DNA of 64,000 bases from Peribacillus sp044761985 (GCF_044761985.1 NZ_JBIWDK010000001.1:620001-684000), one strand, 5' to 3'; positions 42,180 through 51,896 are shown, counted from the stretch's first letter. Program-made: numbers and translations. Notes: generated by a model not told the origin, from the sequence alone.

Positions 42180-42761
42180 ATGAAGTTTCCTGAATTAGAG
42201 ACGGATAGGCTGTATTTGATAGAAATAGGTAAGCAGCATGCAGAAAGTCTGTTTGATATCCTTTCAAGGGAAGAGGTAACCCGGTATGGGGGCATTGAAA
42301 CATTGCTTCGCTTAGAAGAGTCACAGAGGATTATTCATTCTTTTAGAAGCTCATACATTAATGAAAGAGGAATCCAATGGGGAATGGTCTTAAAAGATAC
42401 AGGAAGGTTCATTGGGACGGTAGGTTTAAATCATTTGAATAAGTCTAATAAAAGGGCAGAAATAGGTTACGAAGTTCACCCTGATTATCGGCGAAAGTAC
42501 TATACGTGGGAAGCGGTCAGAGAAGTATTGAGATTCTCTTTTCATGAACTTGAGTTGCATCGCATTGCCGCGATGGCTTTTCCGCATAACATGCCTTCGA
42601 CTAACTTATTGAAAAAAGTTGGATTTCAGGAAGAAGGAACGCTTAGAAATTATCTATATTTTAATAAAGAATCTCAAGATGTCCGGATCTTTTCGTTATT
42701 GAATAGTGAATATAGTGCATTGAATTCTGGCTCATTGCCCCCCGCTTTCTATAGGGACTAA
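42180..42761 (+). CDS. GNAT-family N-acetyltransferase (RimJ-like)
   Basis: A 193-residue acetyltransferase. The beginning ELETDRLYLIEI, the acetyl-CoA region EIGYEVHPDYRRKYYTWEA and the C-terminal MPSTNLLKKVGFQEEGTLR are those of RimJ/RimL-type GNATs. It could acetylate a ribosomal protein, an antibiotic or another amine. The ATG overlaps a purine-rich SD (GGGGGTAAAAGGA). Confidence 0.85.
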   Translation: MKFPELETDRLYLIEIGKQHAESLFDILSREEVTRYGGIETLLRLEESQRIIHSFRSSYINERGIQWGMVLKDTGRFIGTVGLNHLNKSNKRAEIGYEVHPDYRRKYYTWEAVREVLRFSFHELELHRIAAMAFPHNMPSTNLLKKVGFQEEGTLRNYLYFNKESQDVRIFSLLNSEYSALNSGSLPPAFYRD

Positions 42762-42792
42762 AACAGAGAGTTTTGTTTAGTGCATCAGAGAA

Positions 42793-42817
42793 AATGCCCA
42801 ATCATGGGCTTTTTTTG
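42793..42817 (+). terminator. Terminator after the GNAT gene
   Basis: GCCCA-atca-TGGGC followed by seven T. Short but well formed. Confidence 0.75.
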
Positions 42818-43292
42818 TGCCTGATATGTGAACATTTATAGATGAACGTCCAAAGTTCCATCCATTCATCATTTTGTTAGAATCATAAACCATCCAGCCA
42901 TTTGAATCCAGATTATCCGGGAACTTAGTCCATTTTTAAAGCCGTATATATTTAAAAATGTAGTATAAGGGGTACAAAATAGATTATTTAATTTTGTAAT
43001 ATTTTGAAGGGTTTAGCAAATTATGGTCGAATATAATAATATTATCCTTTTGCGAGGTTTGAAAGGAAGGTGGTTTTAAGCTATTAAACTGCTGTTTTTT
43101 GGGTTTTCCGAGGAAAAGGGCAAAACGAGTGTAATCGGTTTGCTGACTAAGTGTAATGATGAACGCTAAACTTCTAACTAATCCTCGCAGAAAATTTCCG
43201 GAATGAAATAAGCCGGCAGTTGATAGAGTAGAAATGGGAGGGGCCTGAGCTTGGGTGACTCCACAATTAAATCTTACAGAGGGGGAAATTAT
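42818..43292 (+). other. Long leader / upstream region of the opp operon
   Basis: About 475 bases with no gene. A TATAAT at 43032-43037 has no -35 at normal spacing (TTGAAG is 22 bases upstream). AATTTTCAG, half of a CodY-type motif, occurs near the start of oppA, but the other half is poor. No riboswitch fold recognised. Confidence 0.4.
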
Positions 43293-44927
43293 TTGAAAAA
43301 GTCTAAATTTTCAGTACTATCATTGTTTTTAGCCATGATACTGGTACTGGCCGCGTGTAATGGAGGATCGAAGGAAACTTCGAATGAAAAAGAGGAAGGC
43401 ACAAATAAATCCACTGAACCAAAGGTGTTAAATCTGAATAACTCATCCGAACCTGGTTCACTACATCCTGCTAAAGCACAAGGAACTCATGATTCTTGGA
43501 TTCTGAATCATACTTTCGAGGGGTTGACTAAGAAGACCGAGGAAGGCGAAATCGTTCCAGCGGTTGCAGAATCATGGGAGACTAGTGAAGATGGTAAAAC
43601 TTTGACATTTAAATTAAAAGATGGTTTAAAGTGGTCGAATGGAGATCCCATTACCGCCAATGACTTTGAATATGCATGGAAATATGCTTTGAATCCTGAC
43701 ACTGCGGCTGACTATGCTTACCAACTTTATTATCTTAAAGGGGGAGAAGCGTACAACGCGAAAAAAGGCAAGGAAGAGGATGTTGGTGTAAAGGCTACGG
43801 ATGATCTTACATTAGAAGTTACATTAGAAGAGCCTACTCCATATTTCTTGGACTTAACATCATTCTATGCATTTTTCCCAATCAATAAAAAAGTCCAAGA
43901 AGAAAATCCTGAATGGGCTCAAGAGGGAGAGACGCATGTTTCGAACGGACCATTCAAATTAACAGAATGGAAACATAAAGAGAGCATTAAAATCGAGAAG
44001 AACGAAAATTATTATGATAAAGATCAAGTTAAATTGGATGCTGTAAATTTCGCTCTAATTGAAGACGAAAATACAGCATGGCAAATGTATGAGAATGGTG
44101 AACTTGACCTGGCATATCCATTACCAGTGGACAAACAAGGCCAGCTGGTTAACTCTGGAGATAAAGAATTCCAAAATGGTCCAGAACTTGCCGTTTACTA
44201 TTACAACTTAAATACTAAAGTGAAACCATTCAATAATATTAAAGTCAGAAAAGCTTTATCCATGGCCATTGACCGTAAAATGATCACGGATAATGTTACT
44301 CAAGGTGGCCAACAGCCAGCCTATGGTATCGTTCCTCCTGGTATTCCTGATGCCACTGGTGATTTCCAGGAAAATACAGGAAACCTTTTTGAAGAAAATG
44401 TAGATGAAGCTAAAAAGTTATTAAAAGAGGGCCTTGCAGAAGAGGGTATGAAAAAAATGCCTGATTTCTCCATTTTATTTAACACATTAGATGCCCATAA
44501 GAAAATTGCCGAAGCTGTACAAGAAATGTGGCGTAAAAATTTAGGTGTTGAAGTCAAATTGGAAAATGCTGAATTCCAGGTTAAATTAGACCGTGAAAAA
44601 GCGGGAGATTTCCAAATTTCACGTGCTGGCTGGGTTGGTGATTATGTCGATCCAATGACATTCATGCTTTGGGAGACTGATGGCGCTTATAATGATGCCG
44701 ATTGGTCTAACAAGGAATACGACAAGTATCTTAAGGAATCAAAAACTGCATTGAAACCGGAAGATCGCATGCCTATTCTACACAAGGCTGAAAAAGTATT
44801 AATTGATGAAATGCCGATTATCCCGATTTACTTCTATACTAAACCATACATGGTTAAATCGAATGTTACAGGAATTTATGCACCAATCAACGAATATCCG
44901 AACTTTATTTACGCAGACAAAAAATAA
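43293..44927 (+). CDS. oppA: Oligopeptide ABC transporter substrate-binding lipoprotein OppA
   Basis: A 544-residue solute-binding protein of family 5. A lipoprotein signal with lipobox LAAC (Cys near residue 23), FEGLTKK and LKDGLKWSNGDPITANDFEYAW are typical, and length matches B. subtilis OppA (545). It captures oligopeptides, including signalling peptides in sporulation and competence. The start is TTG at 43293, about 7 bases after GAGGGGGA; upstream in-frame codons would bury the signal peptide. A hairpin follows before oppB. Confidence 0.92.
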   Translation: MKKSKFSVLSLFLAMILVLAACNGGSKETSNEKEEGTNKSTEPKVLNLNNSSEPGSLHPAKAQGTHDSWILNHTFEGLTKKTEEGEIVPAVAESWETSEDGKTLTFKLKDGLKWSNGDPITANDFEYAWKYALNPDTAADYAYQLYYLKGGEAYNAKKGKEEDVGVKATDDLTLEVTLEEPTPYFLDLTSFYAFFPINKKVQEENPEWAQEGETHVSNGPFKLTEWKHKESIKIEKNENYYDKDQVKLDAVNFALIEDENTAWQMYENGELDLAYPLPVDKQGQLVNSGDKEFQNGPELAVYYYNLNTKVKPFNNIKVRKALSMAIDRKMITDNVTQGGQQPAYGIVPPGIPDATGDFQENTGNLFEENVDEAKKLLKEGLAEEGMKKMPDFSILFNTLDAHKKIAEAVQEMWRKNLGVEVKLENAEFQVKLDREKAGDFQISRAGWVGDYVDPMTFMLWETDGAYNDADWSNKEYDKYLKESKTALKPEDRMPILHKAEKVLIDEMPIIPIYFYTKPYMVKSNVTGIYAPINEYPNFIYADKK

Positions 44928-44942
44928 AGGCACGATAGTGAT

Positions 44943-44978
44943 GGGAGGTATGTCCTTATTCGGACATACCCCATTTTT
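44943..44978 (+). terminator. Hairpin between oppA and oppB (partial terminator)
   Basis: GGTATGTCC and GGACATACC form a perfect 9-bp stem around TTATTC, then CCATTTTTC. Placed right after the binding-protein gene, it would leave oppA mRNA more abundant than the transporter genes. Confidence 0.72.
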
Positions 44979-45046
44979 CAGTTGAAAATTTCATGAATTC
45001 ATTTCTGCTTTAAACTTCTATGAAAACGAGAATTGAGGTGATTACC

Positions 45047-45976
45047 ATGTTGAGATATACGATGAATCGATTAAAATGGGCAATTATAACTTTATGGGCG
45101 GTCATTACAATCACTTTTATCATTATGCATTCCATACCAGGAAATCCTTTTGCTAAAGAAGGGACAATGCCTCCTGCAGTATATGAAAATCTACAAGCCC
45201 ATTATGGATTAGACAAACCACTATTAGCCCAATATGGAAATTATTTATTGGAAGTGCTTCGGTTTGATTTTGGTCCTTCCTTAAAATCTTCATCCATTTC
45301 CGTGAATGACTATATTGTGAACGGGTTCCCAGTATCTTTACATTTAGGTGCGCAAGCGTTGGCCATTGCCGTTTTCTTTGGTCTGATTCTAGGTGTAGTG
45401 GCTTCCTTATATCGAAATAAAATACCTGATTATCTATCAATGATCATTGCGATTGTTGGTATATCAGTGCCGAACTTTATCTTAGCTACAGTGCTGATTA
45501 ATTATCTCGCTATAGAATTCAAAGTGTTTCCAGTTGCTACATGGGCGACTTGGAAACATACGATTTTACCTTCTATCGCCCTGTCCATGATGCCACTGGC
45601 CTTTATTGCAAGGTTAATGCGGACGAGCATGCTGGAAGTCATGGGTCAGGACTACATATTGACCGCTAAGGCCAAAGGCTTGAAAAGAAGTAGCATTATT
45701 ATCAAACATGCGATTCGAAATGCCATCTTACCTGTCATTACGATTCTTGGCATTTTGACGGCCAACATTGTAACGGGAAGTTTCATTATTGAGCGCATTT
45801 TTGGAATTCCGGGGATGGGAGAGATGTTTGTAAAAGGAATCTTCAATCGGGATTACCCGGTTATTCTTGGTTCCACAATAGTGTATAGTGCAGTGCTTGT
45901 CATATTGATTTTCATAGTGGATGTAGCCTATACGTTGATTGACCCGAGAATTAAAGTGACGGGGGAGAGTAAATAA
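45047..45976 (+). CDS. oppB: Oligopeptide ABC transporter permease OppB
   Basis: A 309-residue permease with six helices and the family loop YILTAKAKGLKRSSIIIKHA (EAA-type). DPRIKVTGESK closes the C-terminus. ATG at 45047 has GAGGTGAT 5-6 bases upstream. It overlaps oppC by one base (TAATG). Confidence 0.93.
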   Translation: MLRYTMNRLKWAIITLWAVITITFIIMHSIPGNPFAKEGTMPPAVYENLQAHYGLDKPLLAQYGNYLLEVLRFDFGPSLKSSSISVNDYIVNGFPVSLHLGAQALAIAVFFGLILGVVASLYRNKIPDYLSMIIAIVGISVPNFILATVLINYLAIEFKVFPVATWATWKHTILPSIALSMMPLAFIARLMRTSMLEVMGQDYILTAKAKGLKRSSIIIKHAIRNAILPVITILGILTANIVTGSFIIERIFGIPGMGEMFVKGIFNRDYPVILGSTIVYSAVLVILIFIVDVAYTLIDPRIKVTGESK

Positions 45977-46905
45977 TGGCAGAAAAAGTGCATTTAACCG
46001 AAGAAATGTTCTCGCCCGCAGAAGATAATTTTAAGGAAGCGGAAAAAATATCAAGGCCAACCATATCATTTTGGTCTGATGTATGGCGAAGGTTTAAGCA
46101 AAATAAGCTGGCCATGGCAGGTTTTGTTCTTATTGTCCTATTAGTGTTTATGGCTATTTTCGGGCCCTACATGAATGGATATTCATATTACGAACAAGAT
46201 TTTGCAAAAAAGAATCTTAGACCAAACGCTGAACATTGGTTCGGTACGGATACAGCCGGAAGAGATTTATTTACGAGAGCCTGGTATGGGGCGAGGATAT
46301 CCTTATTTATAGGATTGATGGCTGCTCTTATCGATTTTATAATCGGTGTCATTTATGGTGGGATTTCAGCTATACGTGGTGGGCGCACGGATAATTTAAT
46401 GATGCGGTTTGCCGAAGTCATCTATGCCATTCCATATTTACTGATGGTCATTCTAATGATGGTAGTTTTAGATCCTGGTATATTACCAATTATCATCGCA
46501 ATGACGATCACAGGCTGGATCCCAATGGCTCGATTGGTCCGGGGCCAGGTATTACAGCTAAAGGAAAATGAATATGTCCATGCAGCCACTATCTCTGGTG
46601 CCAATACGAATTGGACATTAAGGAAACATATGATTCCCAATACAATGGGACCTATTTTAGTAAATTTAACATTGACCGTTCCTACTGCAATTTTTGCCGA
46701 GGCGACGTTGAGCTTTTTAGGTCTAGGTGTGCCAGCTCCTCAAGCTAGTTGGGGTACCCTTACAAGTGATGCTTTGGGAAGTATTTTAGTCGGTAATTTC
46801 TATCAGCTTTTAATCCCAGCCATCCTTATTTCGGTGACGATGTTTGCCTTCAATGTAGTGGGTGATGGGCTTCAGGATGCACTGGATCCAAAGCTTAGAA
46901 AATAA
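45976..46905 (+). CDS. oppC: Oligopeptide ABC transporter permease OppC
   Basis: A 309-residue permease with the OppC N-terminal cytoplasmic extension (about 1-45, with FWSDVWRRFKQNKLAMAG), WFGTDTAGRDLFTR near 92, the EAA-type loop with YVHAATISGANTNWTLRKH, and the C-terminal NVVGDGLQDALDPKLRK. It forms the channel with OppB. Translationally coupled to oppB. Confidence 0.93.
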   Translation: MAEKVHLTEEMFSPAEDNFKEAEKISRPTISFWSDVWRRFKQNKLAMAGFVLIVLLVFMAIFGPYMNGYSYYEQDFAKKNLRPNAEHWFGTDTAGRDLFTRAWYGARISLFIGLMAALIDFIIGVIYGGISAIRGGRTDNLMMRFAEVIYAIPYLLMVILMMVVLDPGILPIIIAMTITGWIPMARLVRGQVLQLKENEYVHAATISGANTNWTLRKHMIPNTMGPILVNLTLTVPTAIFAEATLSFLGLGVPAPQASWGTLTSDALGSILVGNFYQLLIPAILISVTMFAFNVVGDGLQDALDPKLRK

Positions 46906-46953
46906 TAGAGTCCTAATCATAAAGATATTGAAACTAGAATAGGAGGGACGTTA

Positions 46954-47964
46954 ATGGGGAAATTGTTAGAGGTCAATGATCTGCACATCACCTTCCATAC
47001 GTATGCGGGTAAAGTGCAGGCTGTCCGAGGTGTGGACTTCCAGGTGGAAAAAGGGGAAGCCATTGGGATTGTAGGAGAGTCTGGGTGCGGAAAAAGCGTA
47101 ACGGCGAAGTCCATAATGAAATTATTGGAAACACCACCGGCGCAGTATGAAAAAGGATCGATACTATTTAATGGAAAAGATCTCGTTAAAGCCAATGAAA
47201 AGGAAATGCAGAAAATTCGAGGCAATGATATCAGTATGATATTTCAAGATCCGATGACTTCGCTTAACCCGACAACCAAGATAGGCACTCAAATCATGGA
47301 GTCTATTTTAAAACATAAAGAAATCTCTCGTAAAGATGCATATGAAAGGGCCTTAGATACTTTAAAGTTGGTGGGCATCCCACAACCGGAAAAAAGGATG
47401 CAACAATATCCGCATGAGTTTTCGGGGGGGATGCGTCAGCGGGCAATGATTGCGATAGCCCTGGCCTGTGATCCACAATTATTAATTGCTGACGAGCCAA
47501 CAACTGCATTGGATGTAACGATTCAAGCACAAATCTTAGAACTTATGAAAGATATTCAGCGAAGGATGGATACTTCTATTATCCTTATAACACATGATTT
47601 AGGTGTTGTTGCAGAAACCTGTGATCGCGTAATTGTAATGTATGCGGGCACGGTTGTGGAGACTGGAACGGTAGAAGCGATATTTGCAAATCCACAGCAT
47701 CCCTATACAAAGGGTCTTCTCAAAACCGTGCCAAGGCTAGATATGGAAAAAACGGATCCGTTGATTCCAATCATTGGGTCTCCTCCCGATTTATTAGATC
47801 CACCAAAGGGCTGCCCCTTTTATCCAAGATGTGAATATGCAATGAAAGTATGCAAAGACCATAACCCGGAACTTGAAGAGGTGGAAGTGGGACAGACGGC
47901 AGCATGCTGGCTTCATCATCCGATGGCAAAAGCAACAAGAGATCAATCTACGACTACGGTATAA
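46954..47964 (+). CDS. oppD: Oligopeptide ABC transporter ATPase OppD
   Basis: A 336-residue ATPase. Walker A GESGCGKS near 42, signature FSGGMRQRAMIAIAL near 155, Walker B LLIADEPTTALDVT near 173, and the C-terminal oligopeptide/dipeptide extension with three Cys (GCPFYPRC ... MKVCKD) as in the iron-sulfur-bearing members of this family. SD TAGGAGGG. Confidence 0.93.
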   Translation: MGKLLEVNDLHITFHTYAGKVQAVRGVDFQVEKGEAIGIVGESGCGKSVTAKSIMKLLETPPAQYEKGSILFNGKDLVKANEKEMQKIRGNDISMIFQDPMTSLNPTTKIGTQIMESILKHKEISRKDAYERALDTLKLVGIPQPEKRMQQYPHEFSGGMRQRAMIAIALACDPQLLIADEPTTALDVTIQAQILELMKDIQRRMDTSIILITHDLGVVAETCDRVIVMYAGTVVETGTVEAIFANPQHPYTKGLLKTVPRLDMEKTDPLIPIIGSPPDLLDPPKGCPFYPRCEYAMKVCKDHNPELEEVEVGQTAACWLHHPMAKATRDQSTTTV

Positions 47965-47976
47965 AGGAGGAGAGTC

Positions 47977-48969
47977 ATGGTTTCACTGAAAAATGAGTCA
48001 TTAAAAGAAAAAGATCTCAGCAAAAGATCTCGTCTTGTTGAAATAAAAAATTTGAAGAAGTATTTTCCTATCGGTTCCGATTCGTTGAAAGCTGTTGATG
48101 GACTGGACCTTACGATATTTGAGGGGGAGACTGTTGGTCTAGTTGGGGAGAGCGGCTGTGGTAAATCCACGGCAGGACGTACAATCACACGACTATATGA
48201 GCCGACAGATGGAGAAGTCCTTTTTCAAGGGAAAAATATTTTTGATTATAAACAGGGGGAAATGTCGAAAGTCCGTCGAGAAATCCAAATGATTTTCCAA
48301 GATCCGTATGCATCGCTAAACCCTCGTATGAAAGTAGAGGAACTAATAGGAGAACCTCTTGCCATTCATGGGATTTTAAAAGGAAAAGAAAAAAAGAAGA
48401 GAGTAGAAGACTTGCTAAAGCTGGTTGGTCTAAATCCTGAACATATCAGTCGGTTCCCACATGAATTCAGTGGCGGACAACGTCAGCGAATCGGGATTGC
48501 AAGGGCGTTAGCGCTAAATCCAAAATTCATTGTGTGTGATGAACCCATATCAGCTCTTGATGTATCCATCCAAGCCCAAGTAGTAAATTTACTCAAAGAA
48601 TTGCAGAAGGAGATGGGGTTGACCTATTTATTCATCGCTCACGATTTATCAATGGTAAAGTATATCTCAGACCGTATTTTAGTTATGTACTTAGGTAGGA
48701 TGATGGAACTTTCGGATAGTGATTCTCTTACTAAAGACCCGCTACATCCTTATACTCAAGCGCTACTATCTGCTGTACCTATTCCGGATCCTACAGTTAA
48801 AAGGGAGCGGATTGTTTTGAAAGGTGATGTACCTAGTCCAATCAATCCACCGAGTGGGTGTGTATTCCGTACACGTTGCCCAAAAGCCATGGAAGTGTGT
48901 TCCAGTGCCATACCAGAATGGAAAGAACAAAAGCCAGGGCACTTCGTTGCTTGCCATTTATACTGGTGA
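47977..48969 (+). CDS. oppF: Oligopeptide ABC transporter ATPase OppF
   Basis: A 330-residue ATPase paired with OppD. Walker A GESGCGKST near 55, signature FSGGQRQRIGIARAL, Walker B FIVCDEPISALDVS, and a C-terminal Cys extension (GCVFRTRCPKAMEVCSS). SD AAAGGAGGAG. Last gene of the operon, closed by a terminator. Confidence 0.93.
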   Translation: MVSLKNESLKEKDLSKRSRLVEIKNLKKYFPIGSDSLKAVDGLDLTIFEGETVGLVGESGCGKSTAGRTITRLYEPTDGEVLFQGKNIFDYKQGEMSKVRREIQMIFQDPYASLNPRMKVEELIGEPLAIHGILKGKEKKKRVEDLLKLVGLNPEHISRFPHEFSGGQRQRIGIARALALNPKFIVCDEPISALDVSIQAQVVNLLKELQKEMGLTYLFIAHDLSMVKYISDRILVMYLGRMMELSDSDSLTKDPLHPYTQALLSAVPIPDPTVKRERIVLKGDVPSPINPPSGCVFRTRCPKAMEVCSSAIPEWKEQKPGHFVACHLYW

Positions 48970-48979
48970 ATCAAATAGC

Positions 48980-49014
48980 AAGACCGGTTGGCCTTTGTGC
49001 AACTGGTCTTTTTT
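48980..49014 (+). terminator. Terminator of the opp operon
   Basis: AAGACCGGTTG pairs with CAACTGGTCTT (one mismatch), then TTTTT. Confidence 0.82.
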
Positions 49015-49095
49015 ACATCCAAGGGATGAATCTCAACTAAATAGACAGAAAAAATTAAGGACTCTTATACTTAATTCTATCTTTTGGGAAATCAA

Positions 49096-49118
49096 ACATA
49101 TAAAATGTTATTATATGT
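49096..49118. repeat. Inverted repeat before the crotonase gene
   Basis: ACATATAA and TTATATGT are exact inverted repeats around AATGTTA, about 50 bases before the start codon. Possible operator or AT-rich promoter element. Confidence 0.35.
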
Positions 49119-49168
49119 AAAAATATTATTCGGTGTCTTTATGCTCTGTGAGATAAGGAGGAATAAAA

Positions 49169-49999
49169 GTGTATTCTACAATAAAAGCTGAAATTGTTGA
49201 TCATGTTATGATAATTACACTCAATCGCCCTGAAAGAATGAATGCTTTTAATGAAAAAATGTGTCAAGAGCTGATTCAAGTCTTTGATAAAGCGGATGAA
49301 AATGATGAAGTACGGGCGATTATAATGACCGGTGCCGGAAAAGGGTATTGTTCTGGTATGGATTTGGAAAAAGGCGTGGAAACATTTATGGACCATACTC
49401 CTTTAGTGGAATATCGAGATGCTGGTGGGGTCTTATCATTACGAATATTTGATATGAAAAAACCAATTATTGCCGCAATTAATGGTTCTGCTATCGGGAT
49501 TGGAATCACTATGACTTTACCGATGGATATCCGGCTTGCTTCATCTGATGCGGAAATGAGCTTTGATTTTGCAAAGCGGGGAATTACGATGGAGGCCTGT
49601 AGTGGATGGTTCCTGCCAAGACTCGTGGGCATGGGTAAGGCAACTGAATGGGTGTTTACCGGTAGAATGATTTCCGCACGAGAAGCGTATGAAGCAAGAT
49701 TAGTAAACGAAGTTGTCGAGCCTGATCAGTTGATGGCTACAGCCATGAAAATTGCCAATGAGATAGCGGTAAATACCTCTTCTATTTCTGTTACATTATC
49801 TAGGCAACTAATGTGGACGATGCTGGGGGCCAATCATCCCCATGAATCACATAAAATTGAATCTAAGATGCTCCATTGGACTGGGAAACAAGCGGATGCA
49901 CAAGAAGGGATTGGAGCTTATCTGGAAAATCGGAAAGCAAAATTTACGATGAAGAGCAGTACGGATATGCCACCGTTCTATCCATGGGGTGTCGAATGA
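49169..49999 (+). CDS. Enoyl-CoA hydratase/isomerase (crotonase) family protein
   Basis: A 276-residue crotonase. The oxyanion-hole segments are GKGYCSGMDL near 66 and INGSAIGIGITMTLPMDIR near 108. A Glu in GITMEACSGWFLPRLVG takes one catalytic position, while the second Glu of true hydratases (usually followed by Gly-Gly) is not evident, so the reaction may be an isomerisation or hydrolysis. The start is a GTG with AAGGAGG upstream. It stands alone. Confidence 0.83.
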   Translation: MYSTIKAEIVDHVMIITLNRPERMNAFNEKMCQELIQVFDKADENDEVRAIIMTGAGKGYCSGMDLEKGVETFMDHTPLVEYRDAGGVLSLRIFDMKKPIIAAINGSAIGIGITMTLPMDIRLASSDAEMSFDFAKRGITMEACSGWFLPRLVGMGKATEWVFTGRMISAREAYEARLVNEVVEPDQLMATAMKIANEIAVNTSSISVTLSRQLMWTMLGANHPHESHKIESKMLHWTGKQADAQEGIGAYLENRKAKFTMKSSTDMPPFYPWGVE

Positions 50000-50122
50000 A
50001 TAGGAGCAATTTCGATAATATAATGAAGTAAACAGGCTTGTTATTGTACTTTTCGGAATAATTAGGGTTTCCGTTCTTAGTGTGTTATACTTTGGTTACC
50101 ATTTACTAAACTTGTTTCGTGT

Positions 50123-50149
50123 ACCCCGTCAATTTGATGGGGTTTTTTT
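50123..50149 (+). terminator. Terminator after the crotonase gene
   Basis: ACCCCGTCAA pairs with TTGATGGGGT, then seven T. Confidence 0.85.
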
Positions 50150-50163
50150 GACTTCTATAAAAA

Positions 50164-50199
50164 ACAACAACAAAAATGGACTCTACGAGTAGAGTCCAT
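50164..50199 (-). terminator. Terminator of the cold-shock gene
   Basis: ATGGACTCTAC and GTAGAGTCCAT form a perfect stem; on the minus strand it is followed by TTTTTGTTGTTGTTTT. Confidence 0.88.
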
Positions 50200-50217
50200 T
50201 ATATATGATGGATATTA

Positions 50218-50418
50218 TTATGCTTTTTGAACGTTAGTAGCTTGGGGTCCACGTTGACCTTGCTCAACTTCAAAAGTAACTGATTGACCTTCGTCTAATG
50301 ATTTGAAGCCTTCGCTTTGAATAGCTGAGAAATGTACGAATACATCGTCTCCGTTTTCGCGTTCGATGAAGCCGAATCCTTTTTCTGCGTTAAACCATTT
50401 TACTTTACCTTGTTCCAT
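50218..50418 (-). CDS. Cold-shock protein (CspB/CspD type)
   Basis: A 66-residue cold-shock domain protein, an RNA chaperone. RNP1 KGFGFIER and RNP2 VFVHFSAI are both present, as is the N-terminal GKVKWFNAEKG. It belongs to the CspB/C/D group of Bacillus; I cannot say which. GGAGG lies upstream of the ATG and is directly preceded by a hairpin in the leader. Confidence 0.95.
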   Translation of the reverse strand: MEQGKVKWFNAEKGFGFIERENGDDVFVHFSAIQSEGFKSLDEGQSVTFEVEQGQRGPQATNVQKA

Positions 50419-50432
50419 TTTTGTTGCCTCCT

Positions 50433-50447
50433 AGTGTGAATCCACAC
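50433..50447 (-). promoter_or_regulatory. Hairpin adjoining the csp ribosome-binding site
   Basis: In the minus-strand RNA GTGTG-gatt-CACAC forms a small stem ending 3 bases before the GGAGG of the csp gene. It could affect translation with temperature; cold-shock leaders are known for such structure. Confidence 0.4.
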
Positions 50448-50598
50448 ATTGTGTTACTACCCTTGCTCAATTTTCAGAAGGAAAGTGTTTCACTTATCAA
50501 TCTTCAAGAACAAAAATAATTCTTTTTAAGAATAACAGATACTGTCGGATTTTGCAATGGATATAGTATTGATCCTTTTATTTACATGGTAAATCCCG

Positions 50599-51564
50599 TC
50601 AATAACCTTTTTTATAATTTAATAAATTGATTTCAGGGCTTTCACCAGAAAGGTAGTTCTTTAAATTCGGTATAAAGATTTCTTCAATTAGACGTTGATC
50701 GTAAAATTCAGTATTTCCTGAAGTGTGTGGAGTCATGATGACATTATCCATCTCCCATAATCGGCTAGTTTCTGGAAGTGGTTCAGTTTCAAATACATCA
50801 AGCCCCGCACCGGCAATCTGATGAGCGTCAAGGGCTTGTATCAATTCGGTTTCAATTACGATTGGGCCACGACCAACATTAATGAAGAAAGCAGAGGACT
50901 TCATCGAGTTGAACTCATCTGTGCCGAACATATTCCTTGTTTTAGAGGTTAGAGGTAAAGTGACGATTACGTAATCACATTTAGGAAGAACATCTTGTAA
51001 TTGGTCCTGTTTGAACATTTCATCCACGAATTCTTCTGGCCTACCTGACTGGCGAACTCCGATGACCGTCATCCCGAAGGCTTTGGCAATCTTCGCCGTT
51101 TCTTTACCAATTTTCCCAACCCCTATGATTCCGATAGTCTTATTGTGAATTTCCTGTTTCATATGAGCGTGATGCCAGTTTTTTTTCTGTTGTTGTTTAA
51201 CATACGTATCAATTTTTCTAGTGAAAGCAAGGAGTAAGCCGAAAATAGTTTCAGAAATAGGGTAGGCATGAACTCCATTTGCTGTCGTAATCTGAACATG
51301 ATCTTTTTCAAGGATATCCAGTGGCAAAGCATTTACTCCTGCACTCCATGTCTGTACCCATTTTAAATTTTTTCCTTCCCCTTGTATAATGGGTTGCTTC
51401 ATTTCTGCTTTCCAACCTGCAATTATTTCAGCTTCATGAATATGATTCTTCCATATCGCTGGATTTCTCCCTATTATAATATTCCACTCCGGAATCAACT
51501 CTTTAATTTGATTCAGCAACTGTTCATTCAAGTCCTGGCTTATAATGATTTTCCGCTTATTCAT
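50599..51564 (-). CDS. D-2-hydroxyacid dehydrogenase
   Basis: A 321-residue NAD(P)-dependent dehydrogenase. The Rossmann motif is GVGKIGKE near 149, and the catalytic Arg (VGRGPIV), Glu (VFETEPLP) and His (TPHTSGN) are in place. The substrate is some 2-keto/2-hydroxy acid, not identifiable by sight. It is similar in type to hydroxypyruvate/glyoxylate reductases. The start ATG has GGGAGGAT upstream. Confidence 0.87.
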   Translation of the reverse strand: MNKRKIIISQDLNEQLLNQIKELIPEWNIIIGRNPAIWKNHIHEAEIIAGWKAEMKQPIIQGEGKNLKWVQTWSAGVNALPLDILEKDHVQITTANGVHAYPISETIFGLLLAFTRKIDTYVKQQQKKNWHHAHMKQEIHNKTIGIIGVGKIGKETAKIAKAFGMTVIGVRQSGRPEEFVDEMFKQDQLQDVLPKCDYVIVTLPLTSKTRNMFGTDEFNSMKSSAFFINVGRGPIVIETELIQALDAHQIAGAGLDVFETEPLPETSRLWEMDNVIMTPHTSGNTEFYDQRLIEEIFIPNLKNYLSGESPEINLLNYKKGY

Positions 51565-51830
51565 TTAAATCCTCCCATCTAATTCACTTTTCTGAATTAT
51601 ACGTAAACTTCTTTGGGAATACAATGATAGTGCCTTTTATAGGCTATTTATATGTGAGGGAAATTTGAAGAGGAGATAAAAACTTTGATATTCACCATGA
51701 TGGTTTATCACAGCGAACAAAATGTTTAAATATTCAATCGTTTACTATACAAAACGTCTAATGTAAAAAATCCGTTTAAAAAATATAATGAAAACAAGAA
51801 ATATCTTTCGGATGGAATCAGAGGTCAAGA

Positions 51831-51881
51831 ATGAAAAAGTGGGATCCAGCAACCGTAAAGAAAAAAGCGATTTATGGCTAA
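51831..51881 (+). CDS. Putative 16-residue peptide ahead of the aminotransferase gene
   Basis: ATG at 51831 after AGAGGTCAAG opens 16 codons (MKKWDPATVKKKAIYG), followed 16 bases later by a terminator hairpin and then the aminotransferase gene. It could be a leader peptide of an attenuator or chance. A TATAAT lies at 51784-51789 without a good -35. Confidence 0.3.
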   Translation: MKKWDPATVKKKAIYG

Positions 51882-51896
51882 ATACTCATACGAAAT

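Noticed and set aside
43300..43320. CodY box at the start of oppA
   Set aside because: Only the AATTTTCAG half fits; four mismatches to the 15-base motif.
48756..49120. Several 60-98-codon frames over the 3' end of oppF
   Set aside because: All are shadows of oppF or run through its terminator.
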